From Chromobacterium alkanivorans (lineage in GTDB: Bacteria > Pseudomonadota > Gammaproteobacteria > Burkholderiales > Chromobacteriaceae), in NCBI RefSeq assembly GCF_016937655.1, contig NZ_JAFHKL010000008.1, positions 124,001-188,000 of the forward strand: a stretch of 64,000 bases of DNA, in the 5' to 3' direction. The translations under genes and the position numbers were made by a program. How positions within the stretch are numbered: the first letter of the stretch is position 1; each line of letters opens with the position of its first letter. Below the pieces are notes generated by a model, which had not been told where the DNA came from, searched no databases, and worked only from the letters and a program-made list of their open reading frames with translations. Below are positions 52,881 through 62,577 of this stretch, one piece after another.

Positions 52881-54320
52881 ATGACGGTTGCCTTCAAGCA
52901 ACAATCCGCCGATCGTCTGCAAGAAAGCCTGGCCCTGGTGCAGCGCCTGATCGAGCGCCAGCGGCAGTTGGAAGATCTTGTATCCCGTCCGGAGGTCTCC
53001 GAGCCGCCGACGGACCCGCTGGCCCCGCATTACAATCTGGAAGCGCTGCGCCTGAAGCTGGAACAGCTGCACCCGGCCGACGTCGCCCATATCCTGGAAG
53101 CCTTGCCGCTGGAAGACCGCCTGCTGGTCTGGGACCAGGTGGACGGCGCTCGCGACGGCGCCATCCTGCTGGAAGTGTCCGACGCGGTCAGGGAATCGCT
53201 GATCGAAGTGATGGAGCACGGCGAGCTCGTCAACGCCGCCGAGCAACTGGATGCGGACGAACTGGCCGAACTGGCGCCGGACATGCCGCGCCAGGTGGTG
53301 TACGAAGTGATGGGCGGCCTGGACGAAGAGGAACGCGCCCAACTGCAGTCGGCCTTGTCCTACGACGAGGACAAGGTCGGCGCGCTGATGGACTTCGACC
53401 TGGTCAAGATTCGCGCCGACGTCAGCTGCGAAGTGGTGCTGCGCTATCTGCGCCGTTTCGACGAGTTGCCGGCGCACACCGATAAAATCTTCGTCATCGA
53501 CGACCTGGGCCTGCTCAAGGGCGTGCTGTCCATCCGCAAATTGCTGGTGTCCGATCCCGACGCGCTGGTGGCCGAAGTGATGGCCACCGAACTGGTCAGC
53601 TTCAGCCCCGACGAGGACGCCGCCGACGCGGCGCTGGCCTTCGAGCGCTACGACTTGATCACCGCGCCGGTGGTGGACGAGGCCGGCAAGCTGATCGGCC
53701 GGCTGACCGTGGACGAGATGGTGGACGTGATCCGCGAGGAGTCCGACAGCGAAGTGCTGAACCTGGCCGGTTTGAAAGAGGAAGAAGACCTGTTCGCGCC
53801 GGTCATCGATTCGGTGAAGAACCGCTGGGCCTGGCTGGCGATCAATCTGTGCACCGCCTTCGTCGCCTCGCGCGTGATCGGCGTGTTCGAGCACTCCATT
53901 TCCCAATTGGTGGCCCTGGCCGCGCTGATGCCCATCGTCGCCGGCATCGGCGGCAACTCCGGCAACCAGACCATCACCATGATCGTGCGCGCGCTGGCCA
54001 TGGGGCAGATGCAGCTGAGCCAGGCCTGGCGCTTGTGGCGCAAGGAACTGCGGGTCAGCATGATCAACGGCGTGTTGTGGGGCGGGGTGATAGGCAGCGT
54101 CGCCTGGTTGTTGTACGGCAGCTTCTCGCTGGGCCTGGTGATGCTGGGCGCGATGCTGCTCAATCTGATGCTGGCCGCCACCATGGGGGTGTTGATCCCC
54201 TGCCTGATGCAGCGCTCCGGCCGCGATCCGGCGCTGGGCTCCAGCGTGCTGATCACCGCCTGCACCGATTCCGGCGGCTTTTTCATTTTCCTGGGGCTCG
54301 CCACCCTGTTCCTGTTGTGA
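52881..54320 (+). CDS. mgtE: MgtE-type magnesium transporter
   Basis: A 479-residue Mg2+ channel/transporter. The cytosolic N domain (about 40-150; LHPADVAHILEALPLEDRL) and paired CBS domains (about 155-285; LPAHTDKIFVIDDLGLLKG) sense cytosolic Mg2+. The five-helix pore domain (about 305-479) contains the ion-pathway motif MPIVAGIGGNSGNQTITMIVR. The 203-base upstream gap has no recognisable magnesium riboswitch. The prmC gene follows six bases later. Confidence 0.95.
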   Translation: MTVAFKQQSADRLQESLALVQRLIERQRQLEDLVSRPEVSEPPTDPLAPHYNLEALRLKLEQLHPADVAHILEALPLEDRLLVWDQVDGARDGAILLEVSDAVRESLIEVMEHGELVNAAEQLDADELAELAPDMPRQVVYEVMGGLDEEERAQLQSALSYDEDKVGALMDFDLVKIRADVSCEVVLRYLRRFDELPAHTDKIFVIDDLGLLKGVLSIRKLLVSDPDALVAEVMATELVSFSPDEDAADAALAFERYDLITAPVVDEAGKLIGRLTVDEMVDVIREESDSEVLNLAGLKEEEDLFAPVIDSVKNRWAWLAINLCTAFVASRVIGVFEHSISQLVALAALMPIVAGIGGNSGNQTITMIVRALAMGQMQLSQAWRLWRKELRVSMINGVLWGGVIGSVAWLLYGSFSLGLVMLGAMLLNLMLAATMGVLIPCLMQRSGRDPALGSSVLITACTDSGGFFIFLGLATLFLL

Positions 54321-54325
54321 CGACC

Positions 54326-55147
54326 ATGTTGACGATAGCCGAGGCGCTGCGCCTATACCCCTTGCCCCGTCTGGAGGCCCGCATGCTGTTGCAGCAGGCG
54401 GCGCCGGAACTGAGCCACGCCCGCATCGCCGCTTATCCGGAGCAGGAACTGAGCGCGGAACAGGAAGCGTGTTTCCGCGCGCTGGGGGCGCGCCGCGCCG
54501 CCGGCGAGCCGGTGGCTTACCTGATCGGCCGGCGCGAGTTCTACGGTCGCGATTTCTCCGTAGGGCCGCAGGTGCTGATCCCCAGGCCGGAAACCGAGCA
54601 TTTGATCGAGGCTGCGCTGGAGCGGACCGGCCGCGGCGCCGCCCGCGTGGTGGACCTGGGCACCGGCAGCGGCGCCATCGCCGCGACCTTGGCGCTGGAG
54701 GCGCCGGCGTGGCGGGTCTGCGCCGTCGATCTGTCGGCGGAGGCGCTGGCCGTCGCGCGCGGCAACGCCGAGCGCCTGGGCGCGCGCGTCGATTTTTACC
54801 AAGGCAGCTGGTATCAGGCGCTGCCGGCGGACGCGGTGTTTGATCTCATCGTGTCCAATCCGCCCTATATCCGGCGCGACGACGAGCATCTGGGGCAGGG
54901 GGACGTGCGTTTCGAGCCGCGGATGGCCTTGACCGACGAGGCCGACGGCCTGGCCTGTCTGCGCGCCATCGCCGCCGACGCGCCGCGTCGGCTGGCGCCC
55001 GGCGGCTGGCTGATCGTCGAGCACGGCTACGATCAGGGCGAGGCGGTGCGCCGGCTTTTCACCGAAGCGGGTTTGCTGCAAGCGGAAACCATTGTCGATC
55101 TGGCGGGTCTGGATCGAATCACCCTTGCAACGATGAAAGCTGACTGA
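54326..55147 (+). CDS. prmC: release factor N5-glutamine methyltransferase
   Basis: A 273-residue SAM-dependent enzyme that methylates the GGQ glutamine of release factors 1 and 2. An N-terminal helical domain (about 1-80) precedes the SAM-binding loop DLGTGSGAIA and the glutamine-binding NPPY motif. It is translated from an ATG six bases after mgtE, inside a longer open frame. prfA, its usual neighbour, is not here. The stop codon overlaps the start of the PAP2 gene. Confidence 0.95.
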   Translation: MLTIAEALRLYPLPRLEARMLLQQAAPELSHARIAAYPEQELSAEQEACFRALGARRAAGEPVAYLIGRREFYGRDFSVGPQVLIPRPETEHLIEAALERTGRGAARVVDLGTGSGAIAATLALEAPAWRVCAVDLSAEALAVARGNAERLGARVDFYQGSWYQALPADAVFDLIVSNPPYIRRDDEHLGQGDVRFEPRMALTDEADGLACLRAIAADAPRRLAPGGWLIVEHGYDQGEAVRRLFTEAGLLQAETIVDLAGLDRITLATMKAD

Positions 55148-55908
55148 TGTGGTTTAAGTGGTCCTGTTTGCGCCGGCTGTGGCCGGCGTTGTTGTTGTCG
55201 CCGCTGGCTATTCTGCTGGCGCTGTCGCCCGCCTCCAATCGCGAACTGTTCCTGATCTTGCACGAAGCCGGCCGCATCGCGCCCGGCGCGTTCTGGCGCT
55301 TGCTGAGCGTGTTGGGAGACTGGCCCACGGTGCTGGCCCTGCTGCTGGCCTTGAGCTGGCGGCGGCCGGACAAGCTGCCGGCCTTGCTGGTCGGCTGCGG
55401 GACGGGCGTGTTTCTGGCCATCGCGCTCAAGGCGGGCTTCGCCGAGCCGCGGCCGCCGCTGGTGTTGCCGCCGGGATCGGTGCGGCTGCTGGACGACTTG
55501 CCCGGCAACGGCTCCTTTCCTTCCGGCCACGCGATGGCTTCCGCCACGCTGGCGAGCTTTCTTTACTATTCCGGCATGCTGCGCCGCGGCGCGCTGCTGA
55601 CGGCCGCCGTGGCGCTGGTGATGTTGTCGCGGCTGGCGATAGGCGTGCATTGGCCGTTGGACGTGGTCGTGGGCGCCTTGCTGGGTTGGGCGGCGATGTG
55701 GGGCGCCTGCCGCTGGGCCTGGCCCCGGGGCTGGCCGGCGGATTTAAGCGCGCGGCTGCAGTCGCTGATGCTGCCGGCCCTGGCGCTGCAGTTGCTGTGG
55801 CTGCTGTACAAGTCCGGCAGTCATGAGGAATACGGCTTGAGGCTGGCGCTGTGCGCGCTGGTGCTTGTCGCCGGTTGCCGCCGTTGGTGGCGAGGGCGTT
55901 CGGGATAG
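55147..55908 (+). CDS. PAP2-family membrane phosphatase
   Basis: A 253-residue polytopic membrane protein of the phosphatidic acid phosphatase 2 superfamily. The three catalytic motifs are KAGFAEPRP (K-x6-RP), FPSGH and SRLAIGVHWPLD (SR-x5-H). Members dephosphorylate phosphatidic acid, phosphatidylglycerophosphate or undecaprenyl diphosphate on the outer face of the inner membrane. The start shares one base with the prmC stop. The exact lipid is unknown. Confidence 0.9.
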   Translation: MWFKWSCLRRLWPALLLSPLAILLALSPASNRELFLILHEAGRIAPGAFWRLLSVLGDWPTVLALLLALSWRRPDKLPALLVGCGTGVFLAIALKAGFAEPRPPLVLPPGSVRLLDDLPGNGSFPSGHAMASATLASFLYYSGMLRRGALLTAAVALVMLSRLAIGVHWPLDVVVGALLGWAAMWGACRWAWPRGWPADLSARLQSLMLPALALQLLWLLYKSGSHEEYGLRLALCALVLVAGCRRWWRGRSG

Positions 55909-55934
55909 CGCGACGGATTTCGCGCGCAGGCATG

Positions 55935-55963
55935 ACAAAGGCGGCCCATGGGGCCGCCTTTGT
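55935..55963. terminator. bidirectional terminator
   Basis: A 13-bp perfect stem (55935-55947 with 55951-55963) has an ATG loop. It lies between the PAP2 gene and the converging slyD gene. Confidence 0.75.
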
Positions 55964-56031
55964 CGAAATCAGGCCGGCGCGCCGGCAAAAGCATTACAAT
56001 GACGCCGATGCCGGCTGGGCCGGATGCCTGA

Positions 56032-56511
56032 TCAATGGTGGTGGCCGTGCTCGCCGTGGGCGTGGCCGTGGCTGATTTCATCGGCGCTGGCGGCGCGGAT
56101 TTCCACTACCTTGGCGGCGAAGCGGATGCTCTGGCCGGCCAGCGGGTGGTTGGCGTCGACCACGGCCTTGCCGTCGGCGATGTCGGTGACGCGGAACAGC
56201 AGCACGTCGCCGGTTTCCGGATCGTCGGCTTCGAACATCATGCCGACTTCGACGTCAGCCGGGAACACGTCCAGGTCTTCCAAGCGGATCAGTTCTTCTT
56301 CCGGGTCGCCGAAAGCGTCGTCCGGCGTCATCTTGACGTCGATGGCGTCGCCAACGGCCTTGCCTTCCAAAGCTTCTTCCACCAGCGGGAAGATGCCGTC
56401 GTAGCCACCGTGCAGATAGCTGATCGGCTCTTCGGTCTTGTCGAGGAGGTTGTTGTCAGCGTCGAACATCTCGTAGTGGAGGGTAACGACGGTGTTTTTG
56501 GAGATTTGCAT
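56032..56511 (-). CDS. slyD: SlyD-type FKBP peptidyl-prolyl isomerase
   Basis: A 159-residue cytosolic FKBP-type isomerase and metallochaperone. The FKBP domain (YEMFDADNNLLDKTEEPISY ... DDAFGDPEEELIRLEDL) has an inserted IF chaperone domain at about 70-130. The C-terminus is a histidine-rich metal-binding tail (HGHAHGEHGHHH), shorter than that of E. coli SlyD. The start MQISKNTVVTL matches the family; the frame is open further upstream but with no similarity. Confidence 0.94.
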   Translation of the reverse strand: MQISKNTVVTLHYEMFDADNNLLDKTEEPISYLHGGYDGIFPLVEEALEGKAVGDAIDVKMTPDDAFGDPEEELIRLEDLDVFPADVEVGMMFEADDPETGDVLLFRVTDIADGKAVVDANHPLAGQSIRFAAKVVEIRAASADEISHGHAHGEHGHHH

Positions 56512-56650
56512 GAGTGCGGATCCGTGAAGGAAGGTAAATAAAGCAGACGGCGGCGCAAGCCGGCCATCGAAAACGATTTTCAGGTGCGCCGCCATTGCGC
56601 GCATCCCATATTGTAAACCATTGCCGGGCGTTTCAGCCCGTGAAACTGCC

Positions 56651-57784
56651 ATGAACACAACAACTTTGCTGGGCGGGATGTCGCCCGAACAGTTCCTCGC
56701 CGAGTACTGGCACAAGAAGCCTTTGCTGATCCGCGGCGCCCTGACCGAGGTGGGGCCGCTGGCGGATTTTTCGGTGCTGTCGCAACTGGCGACCCGCGAA
56801 GACGCGGAGTCGCGCTTGATCGAATGCCGCGACGGCCGCTGGAGTCTGGAGCGCGGCCCGTTCCGCCCGGCGCGCTTCCGCCGGCTGCCGGAAACGGACT
56901 GGACCCTGCTGGTGCAGGGCGTCAATCAACATCTGCCGCACATCGACGAACTGCTGTGGCGCTTCAACTTCATTCCCTACGCGCGGCTGGACGATCTGAT
57001 GATCAGCTACGCGCCGCCGGGCGGCACCGTGGGCCCGCATTTCGACGCCTACGACGTGTTCCTGCTGCAAGTGGGCGGACGCAAGCGCTGGCAGATCTCC
57101 ACCCAGCACGACGACGACTTCATCGAAGACGCGCCGATCCGGGTGCTGAAGGATTTCCGCTGCGAGCAGGAGTTCGTGCTGGAGCACGGCGACATGCTCT
57201 ACCTGCCGCCCAAGTGCGCGCACCACGGCGTGGCGCTGGATCCCGGCATGACTTACTCGATCGGCTTCCGCGCGCCGCCGGCGCAGGAGTTGGCGACCCA
57301 ATTCCTGGTGCACCTTCAGGACCGCATCTGCGCGGAAGGCGTGTACGCCGATCCCGACCTCAAACTGCAGCGGGAACCGGCGCGGATCGGCGACGAGATG
57401 GTGGAGCAGGTCAGCCGGCTGCTGGAGCAGATCCGCTGGGACAAGGCGGCGGTGGGCGACTTCCTCGGCCATTATCTGACCGAACCCAAGGCGCATGTAT
57501 TTTACGACGCGCCGGAAGAAGAGCTGGACGAGGCCGAATTCGAGAGCGAAGCGCGCTTGCGCGGACTGGAACTGGACCGCAAGAGCCAGATCCTGTTCTG
57601 CGGCGACAGTTTCTATTGCAACGGCGAGAAATTGGAGGCGGAGGAGGGGGATTTCGCCGCCTGGCGCACCTTCGCCAATGCCAGACGCATTGCCGGCGCG
57701 GCTTTGGGGCCGGGCATGCAGGAATGTTTGTACGAGGGATACCTGGCAGGCTATTGGCATTTGGCGACGAATGTAGCAAAATAA
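56651..57784 (+). CDS. roxA: ribosomal protein uL16 arginine hydroxylase (RoxA/YcfD-like)
   Basis: A 377-residue JmjC-type 2-oxoglutarate/Fe(II) oxygenase. The metal ligands are HFD (His130, Asp132) and a distal His in KCAHHGVAL (about 191). A dimerisation and winged-helix region follows at about 210-377. YcfD/RoxA hydroxylates an arginine of uL16 in the large ribosomal subunit. Length and motif order match the family. The gene is divergent from slyD. Confidence 0.92.
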   Translation: MNTTTLLGGMSPEQFLAEYWHKKPLLIRGALTEVGPLADFSVLSQLATREDAESRLIECRDGRWSLERGPFRPARFRRLPETDWTLLVQGVNQHLPHIDELLWRFNFIPYARLDDLMISYAPPGGTVGPHFDAYDVFLLQVGGRKRWQISTQHDDDFIEDAPIRVLKDFRCEQEFVLEHGDMLYLPPKCAHHGVALDPGMTYSIGFRAPPAQELATQFLVHLQDRICAEGVYADPDLKLQREPARIGDEMVEQVSRLLEQIRWDKAAVGDFLGHYLTEPKAHVFYDAPEEELDEAEFESEARLRGLELDRKSQILFCGDSFYCNGEKLEAEEGDFAAWRTFANARRIAGAALGPGMQECLYEGYLAGYWHLATNVAK

Positions 57785-58044
57785 CCACAGAAATTGTTCG
57801 GATGCGCAAGTGATATCGACAAATTCTGGCCTCAACGACAGGGGTAAACGCCCGTTTTTGTGGCTATGCTGCTTTGCGGAAGAGGATTATGGGCAAAGGT
57901 GTTTTTTTGGAATTTTGCCCCCTATACAGCCTTTTTTTTCGTGATACAATTTGCGCACTGATGGATTTTCAGTCGCCCGGCTTATTTCGAAGACCGTGCG
58001 ATAACTGACGTCTTGTTCAACTTATCCTCAAAGGTAATGAAAAA
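57785..58044. other. 260-base leader of the small lipoprotein gene
   Basis: No gene is seen. A candidate -10 box TACAAT lies at 57945-57950 with no good -35. The upstream part is AT-rich with several T-runs. Confidence 0.4.
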
Positions 58045-58248
58045 ATGAAACAGTCGCTCCTCGTTGCTGCCCTGCTGGCTGTAGCCCTGTCCGCTTGCGG
58101 TAAGAAAGCTGAAGCTCCGGCTGAAGCTTCCGCTCCTGCTGTTGAAGCATCCGCTCCGGCTGCCGCTCCGGCATCCGCTCCGGCTGCTGAAGCTTCCGCT
58201 CCGGCTGCTGCTTCCGCTCCGGCCGCTGAGGCTTCCGCTGCCAAGTAA
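58045..58248 (+). CDS. small Ala/Pro/Ser-rich lipoprotein
   Basis: A 67-residue predicted lipoprotein. The signal peptide has a lipobox ALSACG with the lipidated cysteine at 18. The mature part consists of degenerate EASAPA repeats with almost no aromatic or hydrophobic residues and is probably extended, perhaps spanning toward the cell wall. It has its own promoter region and a strong terminator, which suggests high expression. Family not recognised beyond composition. Confidence 0.75.
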   Translation: MKQSLLVAALLAVALSACGKKAEAPAEASAPAVEASAPAAAPASAPAAEASAPAAASAPAAEASAAK

Positions 58249-58263
58249 TTCTTGGCCTGCGAC

Positions 58264-58291
58264 AAAAAAACCGGCTATGGCCGGTTTTTTT
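58264..58291 (+). terminator. terminator after the small lipoprotein gene
   Basis: A 12-bp stem (58264-58275 with 58280-58291) has seven A and seven T bases at the outer ends. Confidence 0.9.
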
Positions 58292-58424
58292 GTGCCTGTA
58301 GCAAATGGAACAAGAGGTGTTGCAACATGAAAACAACACAATTGTCTGTTCGCTACAAAGTGTTACATTTCGCTTGATTGTCGAAAGCCGGAGGCTTTGA
58401 TCGCTGGTTTGACAATTAAGGCGC

Positions 58425-58456
58425 AAAACAAAGCCCGCAATAGCGGGCTTTGTTTT
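58425..58456. terminator. terminator downstream of bamC
   Basis: A 14-bp perfect stem (58425-58438 with 58443-58456) has an AATA loop, with T-rich ends on both strands. It lies just past the bamC stop. Confidence 0.9.
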
Positions 58457-58479
58457 TAAGGACGCGTGGATTTCGCGTC

Positions 58480-59607
58480 TTATTGCAGCTCGGTTTGCAG
58501 CTTGGACAGCGCGGCCTTGCTGAAGGCGTCCGACAGCGGCTTGCCCTGCTTGTCCTGGAGGGACACCGTGCTGGAGCCGGGCGCGGTTTCCTTGATCTGC
58601 ACGCGGTACTCCTGCTCGGTGGGCTTGGCGGACTTGCCGTCGTCGCTCTTCCAGAAGGCCAGGCTGGACCAGAAGCCGCCGGATTCGTTCTTGTCGGTCT
58701 CGCTCTTGGCCGGTTTGACGAAGTAAACGCCCTGGGAGCGGTCGCGGTCGCTGACCACCAGGCCGACGCGGTCCAGCGCCAGGCCGACACGGCGCCAGGC
58801 GCGGTCGAACTCGTCGCTGAGCACCAGCTGGCCGTCGACGATGGGCGTCTGCGGCTTGGCCGGCGCGCTCAGCGTCTGCTTGACCTGTTCGCGCGCCTTG
58901 TCCTCCGCCATGCCCAGATTCATCATGAAGCGGCCCAGCAACTCGGCCTCCAGGCCCGGGTCGGTGGCGCGCGGCTGCCAGATGGTGTTGGTCTTGGTGG
59001 TGTCGGCATAGACTTCTTCCATGCCGCGGTGCGAGAAGTAGACTTCGGTGCCGTTGGCGGTCTTTTCCAGACGGATGCGGAACTTGTCGCGCTCGCCGGT
59101 GGAGTAGACGCTGCCGAGGCCGACGGTTTCTAGCAGCTTGCGCAGGCCGTCGTTGGGCAGCTTGGCGCGGTTTTCCGCCCAGTCCGTTTCCATCACGCCC
59201 ACGGCCGGGTCTTCGCTCTTGATCACGAAGCCGTTGTCCTGCCAGAAGGCCTTCAGCGCCGGCCACAGTTGTTCCGGGCTCTTGCCGGACACCACCAGCC
59301 AGCGTTGGGTGCCGGCGCGCTCCATCTTGACGTTGTCAAGCTGGTTCAGCGCGACCGAGCTGCCGGCCGCCGGCTGCTGGGCCGGAGCGTCGGTCTTGGC
59401 GCCTTGGGCCGCGGCGCTGGCGGCGCCGGGGATGGTGTATTTGTTCTGGACTTGCGGCGCGGTCAGATCCGGCGGCACTTCCAGAGTGTTGACGCTTTTG
59501 GGCTTGTCGGACTGATAGTCCAGCTTCTTGGTCAGCGGCTGTTGCGAGCTGCAACCGGCGATAATGCCGGTTGCCAGCAGAATCGCGGCGGGCGCGGTTC
59601 GTTTCAT
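58480..59607 (-). CDS. bamC: outer-membrane assembly lipoprotein BamC
   Basis: A 375-residue lipoprotein of the BAM complex, which inserts beta-barrel proteins into the outer membrane. The signal peptide ends in a lipobox IIAGCSS. The conserved unstructured N-terminal segment that wraps BamD (LDYQSDKPKSVNTLEVPPDL) precedes two helix-grip domains (about 85-220 and 245-375). It is downstream of dapA, the same order as in E. coli. The start follows GGGAGA. Confidence 0.93.
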   Translation of the reverse strand: MKRTAPAAILLATGIIAGCSSQQPLTKKLDYQSDKPKSVNTLEVPPDLTAPQVQNKYTIPGAASAAAQGAKTDAPAQQPAAGSSVALNQLDNVKMERAGTQRWLVVSGKSPEQLWPALKAFWQDNGFVIKSEDPAVGVMETDWAENRAKLPNDGLRKLLETVGLGSVYSTGERDKFRIRLEKTANGTEVYFSHRGMEEVYADTTKTNTIWQPRATDPGLEAELLGRFMMNLGMAEDKAREQVKQTLSAPAKPQTPIVDGQLVLSDEFDRAWRRVGLALDRVGLVVSDRDRSQGVYFVKPAKSETDKNESGGFWSSLAFWKSDDGKSAKPTEQEYRVQIKETAPGSSTVSLQDKQGKPLSDAFSKAALSKLQTELQ

Positions 59608-59638
59608 GCGGTCTCCCATCGTTTCGGCAGGGGAAAGG

Positions 59639-60514
59639 TTAAAGGACGTCGGCTTGTTTCATCGCCGCTTCCACGGCGGCTTGCGCGTCGGTGGAGAGCG
59701 GGGTCAGCGGCAGGCGGATGCCGGAGGGTATCCGGTTCATCCGCGTCAGCGCCCACTTGGCCGGAATCGGGTTGGGTTCGATGAACAGCTGCTTGTGCAG
59801 GCCTTGCAGCTTGTCGTTGATCTCGCGAGCCCGCTTGGCGTCGCCGCCGGTGGCGGCTTTGCACAGCTCGCTCATGAATTTGGGGGCGATGTTGGCGGTG
59901 ACCGAGATCACGCCGTGGCCGCCGCACAGCATGAAGGCCATGCCGGTGGCGTCGTCGCCGGAATAGAGGATGAAGCCTTCCGGAACGCGCATGACCAGAT
60001 CGCAGGCGCGGCCAATGTCGCCGGTGGCGTCTTTCAGGCCGACGATGTTGGGGTGCGAGGTCAGGCGCAGCACGGTGTCGTTGCTCATGTCGGCGACGGT
60101 GCGGCCGGGCACATTATAAAGAATGACCGGCAGCTTGCTGGCGTCGGCTATCGCTTTGAAATGCTGATACAGACCTTCCTGAGTGGGCTTGTTGTAATAA
60201 GGCACGACCGACAGCACGTAATCGGCGCCAACCTCCCGGGACAGGTGGCTCAGTTCGATCGCTTCGGCGGTGGAGTTGCCGCCGGCGCCGGCGACGACCT
60301 TGACGCGGCCGGCGGCGTATTCGACAACCGCCTTGACCACGGCGATGTGCTCGGTCACGTTCAATGTGGCGGATTCGCCCGTGGTGCCAACCGCGACAAT
60401 GCCGTCGGTGCCATTCTCAATATGGAAATCGACGAGTCGTCGCAGTGCCTCGTAGTCGACCGAGCCGTCTGCGGACATCGGGGTGACCAGGGCGACCAAG
60501 CTGCCGGTAAGCAT
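59639..60514 (-). CDS. dapA: 4-hydroxy-tetrahydrodipicolinate synthase
   Basis: A 291-residue TIM-barrel enzyme that condenses pyruvate with aspartate semialdehyde in lysine and diaminopimelate synthesis. The Schiff-base lysine is Lys161 in VGLKDATGD. The tyrosine and threonines of the catalytic triad lie in VGTTGESAT and [10 protein letters not shown]. The start is [13 protein letters not shown]. It forms an operon with bamC, 31 bases apart. Confidence 0.97.
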   Translation of the reverse strand: MLTGSLVALVTPMSADGSVDYEALRRLVDFHIENGTDGIVAVGTTGESATLNVTEHIAVVKAVVEYAAGRVKVVAGAGGNSTAEAIELSHLSREVGADYVLSVVPYYNKPTQEGLYQHFKAIADASKLPVILYNVPGRTVADMSNDTVLRLTSHPNIVGLKDATGDIGRACDLVMRVPEGFILYSGDDATGMAFMLCGGHGVISVTANIAPKFMSELCKAATGGDAKRAREINDKLQGLHKQLFIEPNPIPAKWALTRMNRIPSGIRLPLTPLSTDAQAAVEAAMKQADVL

Positions 60515-60689
60515 AGTTCAGCCTATCTCAGGGAATAGAAAACAAGGCTTACGATTGTAGCGGAATTCGAGAAGCTGGCAAAAGGTAGGCGGCGTTTCCT
60601 TGACGGACGGCTCGGGAAAACGCCGGCACTGTGCTAGAATCCCACGTTTTTCCGATACTTACGGCTATTTGGCTGAAGGATCCCTAAGC

Positions 60690-62321
60690 GTGATTACCAC
60701 AAGCAATATTACCATGCAGTTTGGCGTCAAACCTTTGTTTGAAAAGGTTTCCGTCAAATTTGGCGAAGGCAACCGTTACGGCCTGATCGGCGCCAACGGT
60801 TCCGGCAAATCCACTTTTATGAAGATTCTGGGTGGCGACCTGGAGCAGACCAGCGGCGAGGTGGCCATCGAGAACGGCCTGCGCCTGGGTAAGCTGCGCC
60901 AGGATCAGTTCGCCTATGAGGATCAGCGCGTCATCGACGTGGTGATGATGGGCCACACCGAGATGTGGGCGGCGATGAGCGAACGCGACGCCATCTATGC
61001 CAACCCGGAAGCCAGCGAAGATGATTACATGCACGCGGCCGAACTGGAAGCCAAGTTCGCCGAGTACGACGGCTACACCGCCGAGGCGCGCGCCGGCGAA
61101 CTGCTGATGGGTGTCGGCATTCCTGTGGAGCAGCACGGCGGCCCGATGAGCGAAGTGGCGCCGGGCTGGAAGCTGCGCGTCTTGCTGGCGCAGGCGCTGT
61201 TCTCCAATCCGGACATCCTGTTGCTGGACGAACCGACCAACAACCTGGACATCAACACCATCCGCTGGCTGGAAAACGTGCTCAACGAGCGCAACTCCAC
61301 CATGATCATCATTTCGCACGACCGTCACTTCCTGAACTCGGTGTGCACCCATATGGCGGACTTGGACTACAACACCATCCGCATCTACCCGGGCAATTAC
61401 GACGACTACATGATCGCGTCGGCCCAGGCGCGCGAACGCCAGCTGTCGTCCAACAGCAAGGCCAAGGAACGCATCCAGGAACTGCAGGAGTTCGTGGCCC
61501 GCTTCTCCGCCAACAAGTCCAAGGCGCGTCAGGCGACCAGCCGGCTGAAGCAGGTGGACAAGCTGAAGTCCGAAATGGTGGAAGTGAAGCCGTCCAGCCG
61601 TCAGAACCCGTTCATCCGTTTTGAAATGGACGACAAGTTCAAGCTGCACCGCCAGGCGGTGGAGGTGGACCACCTCAACAAGGCCTACGACGCCAAAGTG
61701 CTGTTCAAGGACTTGAGCCTGATCCTGGAGGCCGGCGCCCGTCTGGCCGTGATCGGCCCCAACGGCGCGGGCAAGACCTCGCTGGTCAAGCTGCTGGCCG
61801 GCGCCTTCAACGCGCCGTTCGCCGAAGGCCTGAGCGCGGACCGCGGCTCGATCAAATGGGCGGAGAAAGCCCAGGTCGGCTATTTCGCCCAAGACCACGA
61901 GGCTGATTTCGACAGCGACATGACGCTGACCGAATGGATGCGCGAGTGGGGCCAGGAAGGCGACGACGAGCAGGTGATCCGCGGCACGCTGGGCCGCCTG
62001 CTGTTCGGCGGCGACGAAGTGGGCAAGCCGGTGCGCGTGCTGTCCGGCGGCGAGAAGGGCCGCATGCTGTACGGCAAGCTGATCCTGCAAAAGCCCAATG
62101 TGATGATCATGGACGAGCCGACCAACCATATGGACATGGAGTCGATCGAGTCCCTGAACATGGCCTTGGAAAAGTACAAGGGCACCCTGGTCTTCGTTTC
62201 CCACGATCGTCAGTTCGTCAGCTCGCTGGCGACGCACGTGCTGGAATTGGACGGCAAGGGCGGTTACGACTACTACACCGGCAATTACGAAGACTATCTG
62301 GCCAGCAAGGGCCTGGAATAA
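60690..62321 (+). CDS. ABC-F ATPase, YbiT-like
   Basis: A 543-residue soluble ABC-F protein with two ATPase domains. Walker A motifs are GANGSGKST and GPNGAGKTS, and Walker B motifs [11 protein letters not shown] and [11 protein letters not shown]. The first signature is degenerate ([10 protein letters not shown] in place of LSGGE), which is characteristic of the YbiT group; the second is LSGGEKGRM. The linker (about 240-310) is basic and suits ribosome contact. It starts at GTG after AAGGA. Members act on translating ribosomes, with a role distinct from EttA. Confidence 0.93.
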   Translation: MITTSNITMQFGVKPLFEKVSVKFGEGNRYGLIGANGSGKSTFMKILGGDLEQTSGEVAIENGLRLGKLRQDQFAYEDQRVIDVVMMGHTEMWAAMSERDAIYANPEASEDDYMHAAELEAKFAEYDGYTAEARAGELLMGVGIPVEQHGGPMSEVAPGWKLRVLLAQALFSNPDILLLDEPTNNLDINTIRWLENVLNERNSTMIIISHDRHFLNSVCTHMADLDYNTIRIYPGNYDDYMIASAQARERQLSSNSKAKERIQELQEFVARFSANKSKARQATSRLKQVDKLKSEMVEVKPSSRQNPFIRFEMDDKFKLHRQAVEVDHLNKAYDAKVLFKDLSLILEAGARLAVIGPNGAGKTSLVKLLAGAFNAPFAEGLSADRGSIKWAEKAQVGYFAQDHEADFDSDMTLTEWMREWGQEGDDEQVIRGTLGRLLFGGDEVGKPVRVLSGGEKGRMLYGKLILQKPNVMIMDEPTNHMDMESIESLNMALEKYKGTLVFVSHDRQFVSSLATHVLELDGKGGYDYYTGNYEDYLASKGLE

Positions 62322-62401
62322 GCAGGGGCTTGATCCGGGCGGTTACACGCGGTAACTGACCTGTAGAGCAGTTGCTTTACCGGCGGGAGTGAGTGCGCTA
62401 T

Positions 62402-62428
62402 ATTGCAGTGCGTCTTGTGCGCTGCAAT
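62402..62428. promoter_or_regulatory. inverted repeat upstream of the FabG-like gene
   Basis: The arms ATTGCAGTGC (62402-62411) and GCGCTGCAAT (62419-62428) match at 9 of 10 positions. It lies about 150 bases before the gene start, beside a TATATT-like sequence. It is a candidate operator for an unknown regulator. Confidence 0.45.
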
Positions 62429-62577
62429 GGCTGCGGTGCACAAACTCCCGCTTTTCTTTTTTGTACAGAAAATAATCAATAAAAACAGGTGTTTGGCCAT
62501 AGGTGGTCGATGGTGGAGTTGTGAGTCCGGCCTCCGGGCGGATTGCCTGTCATCTACAAAGTCAGTAAGGAAAATCC

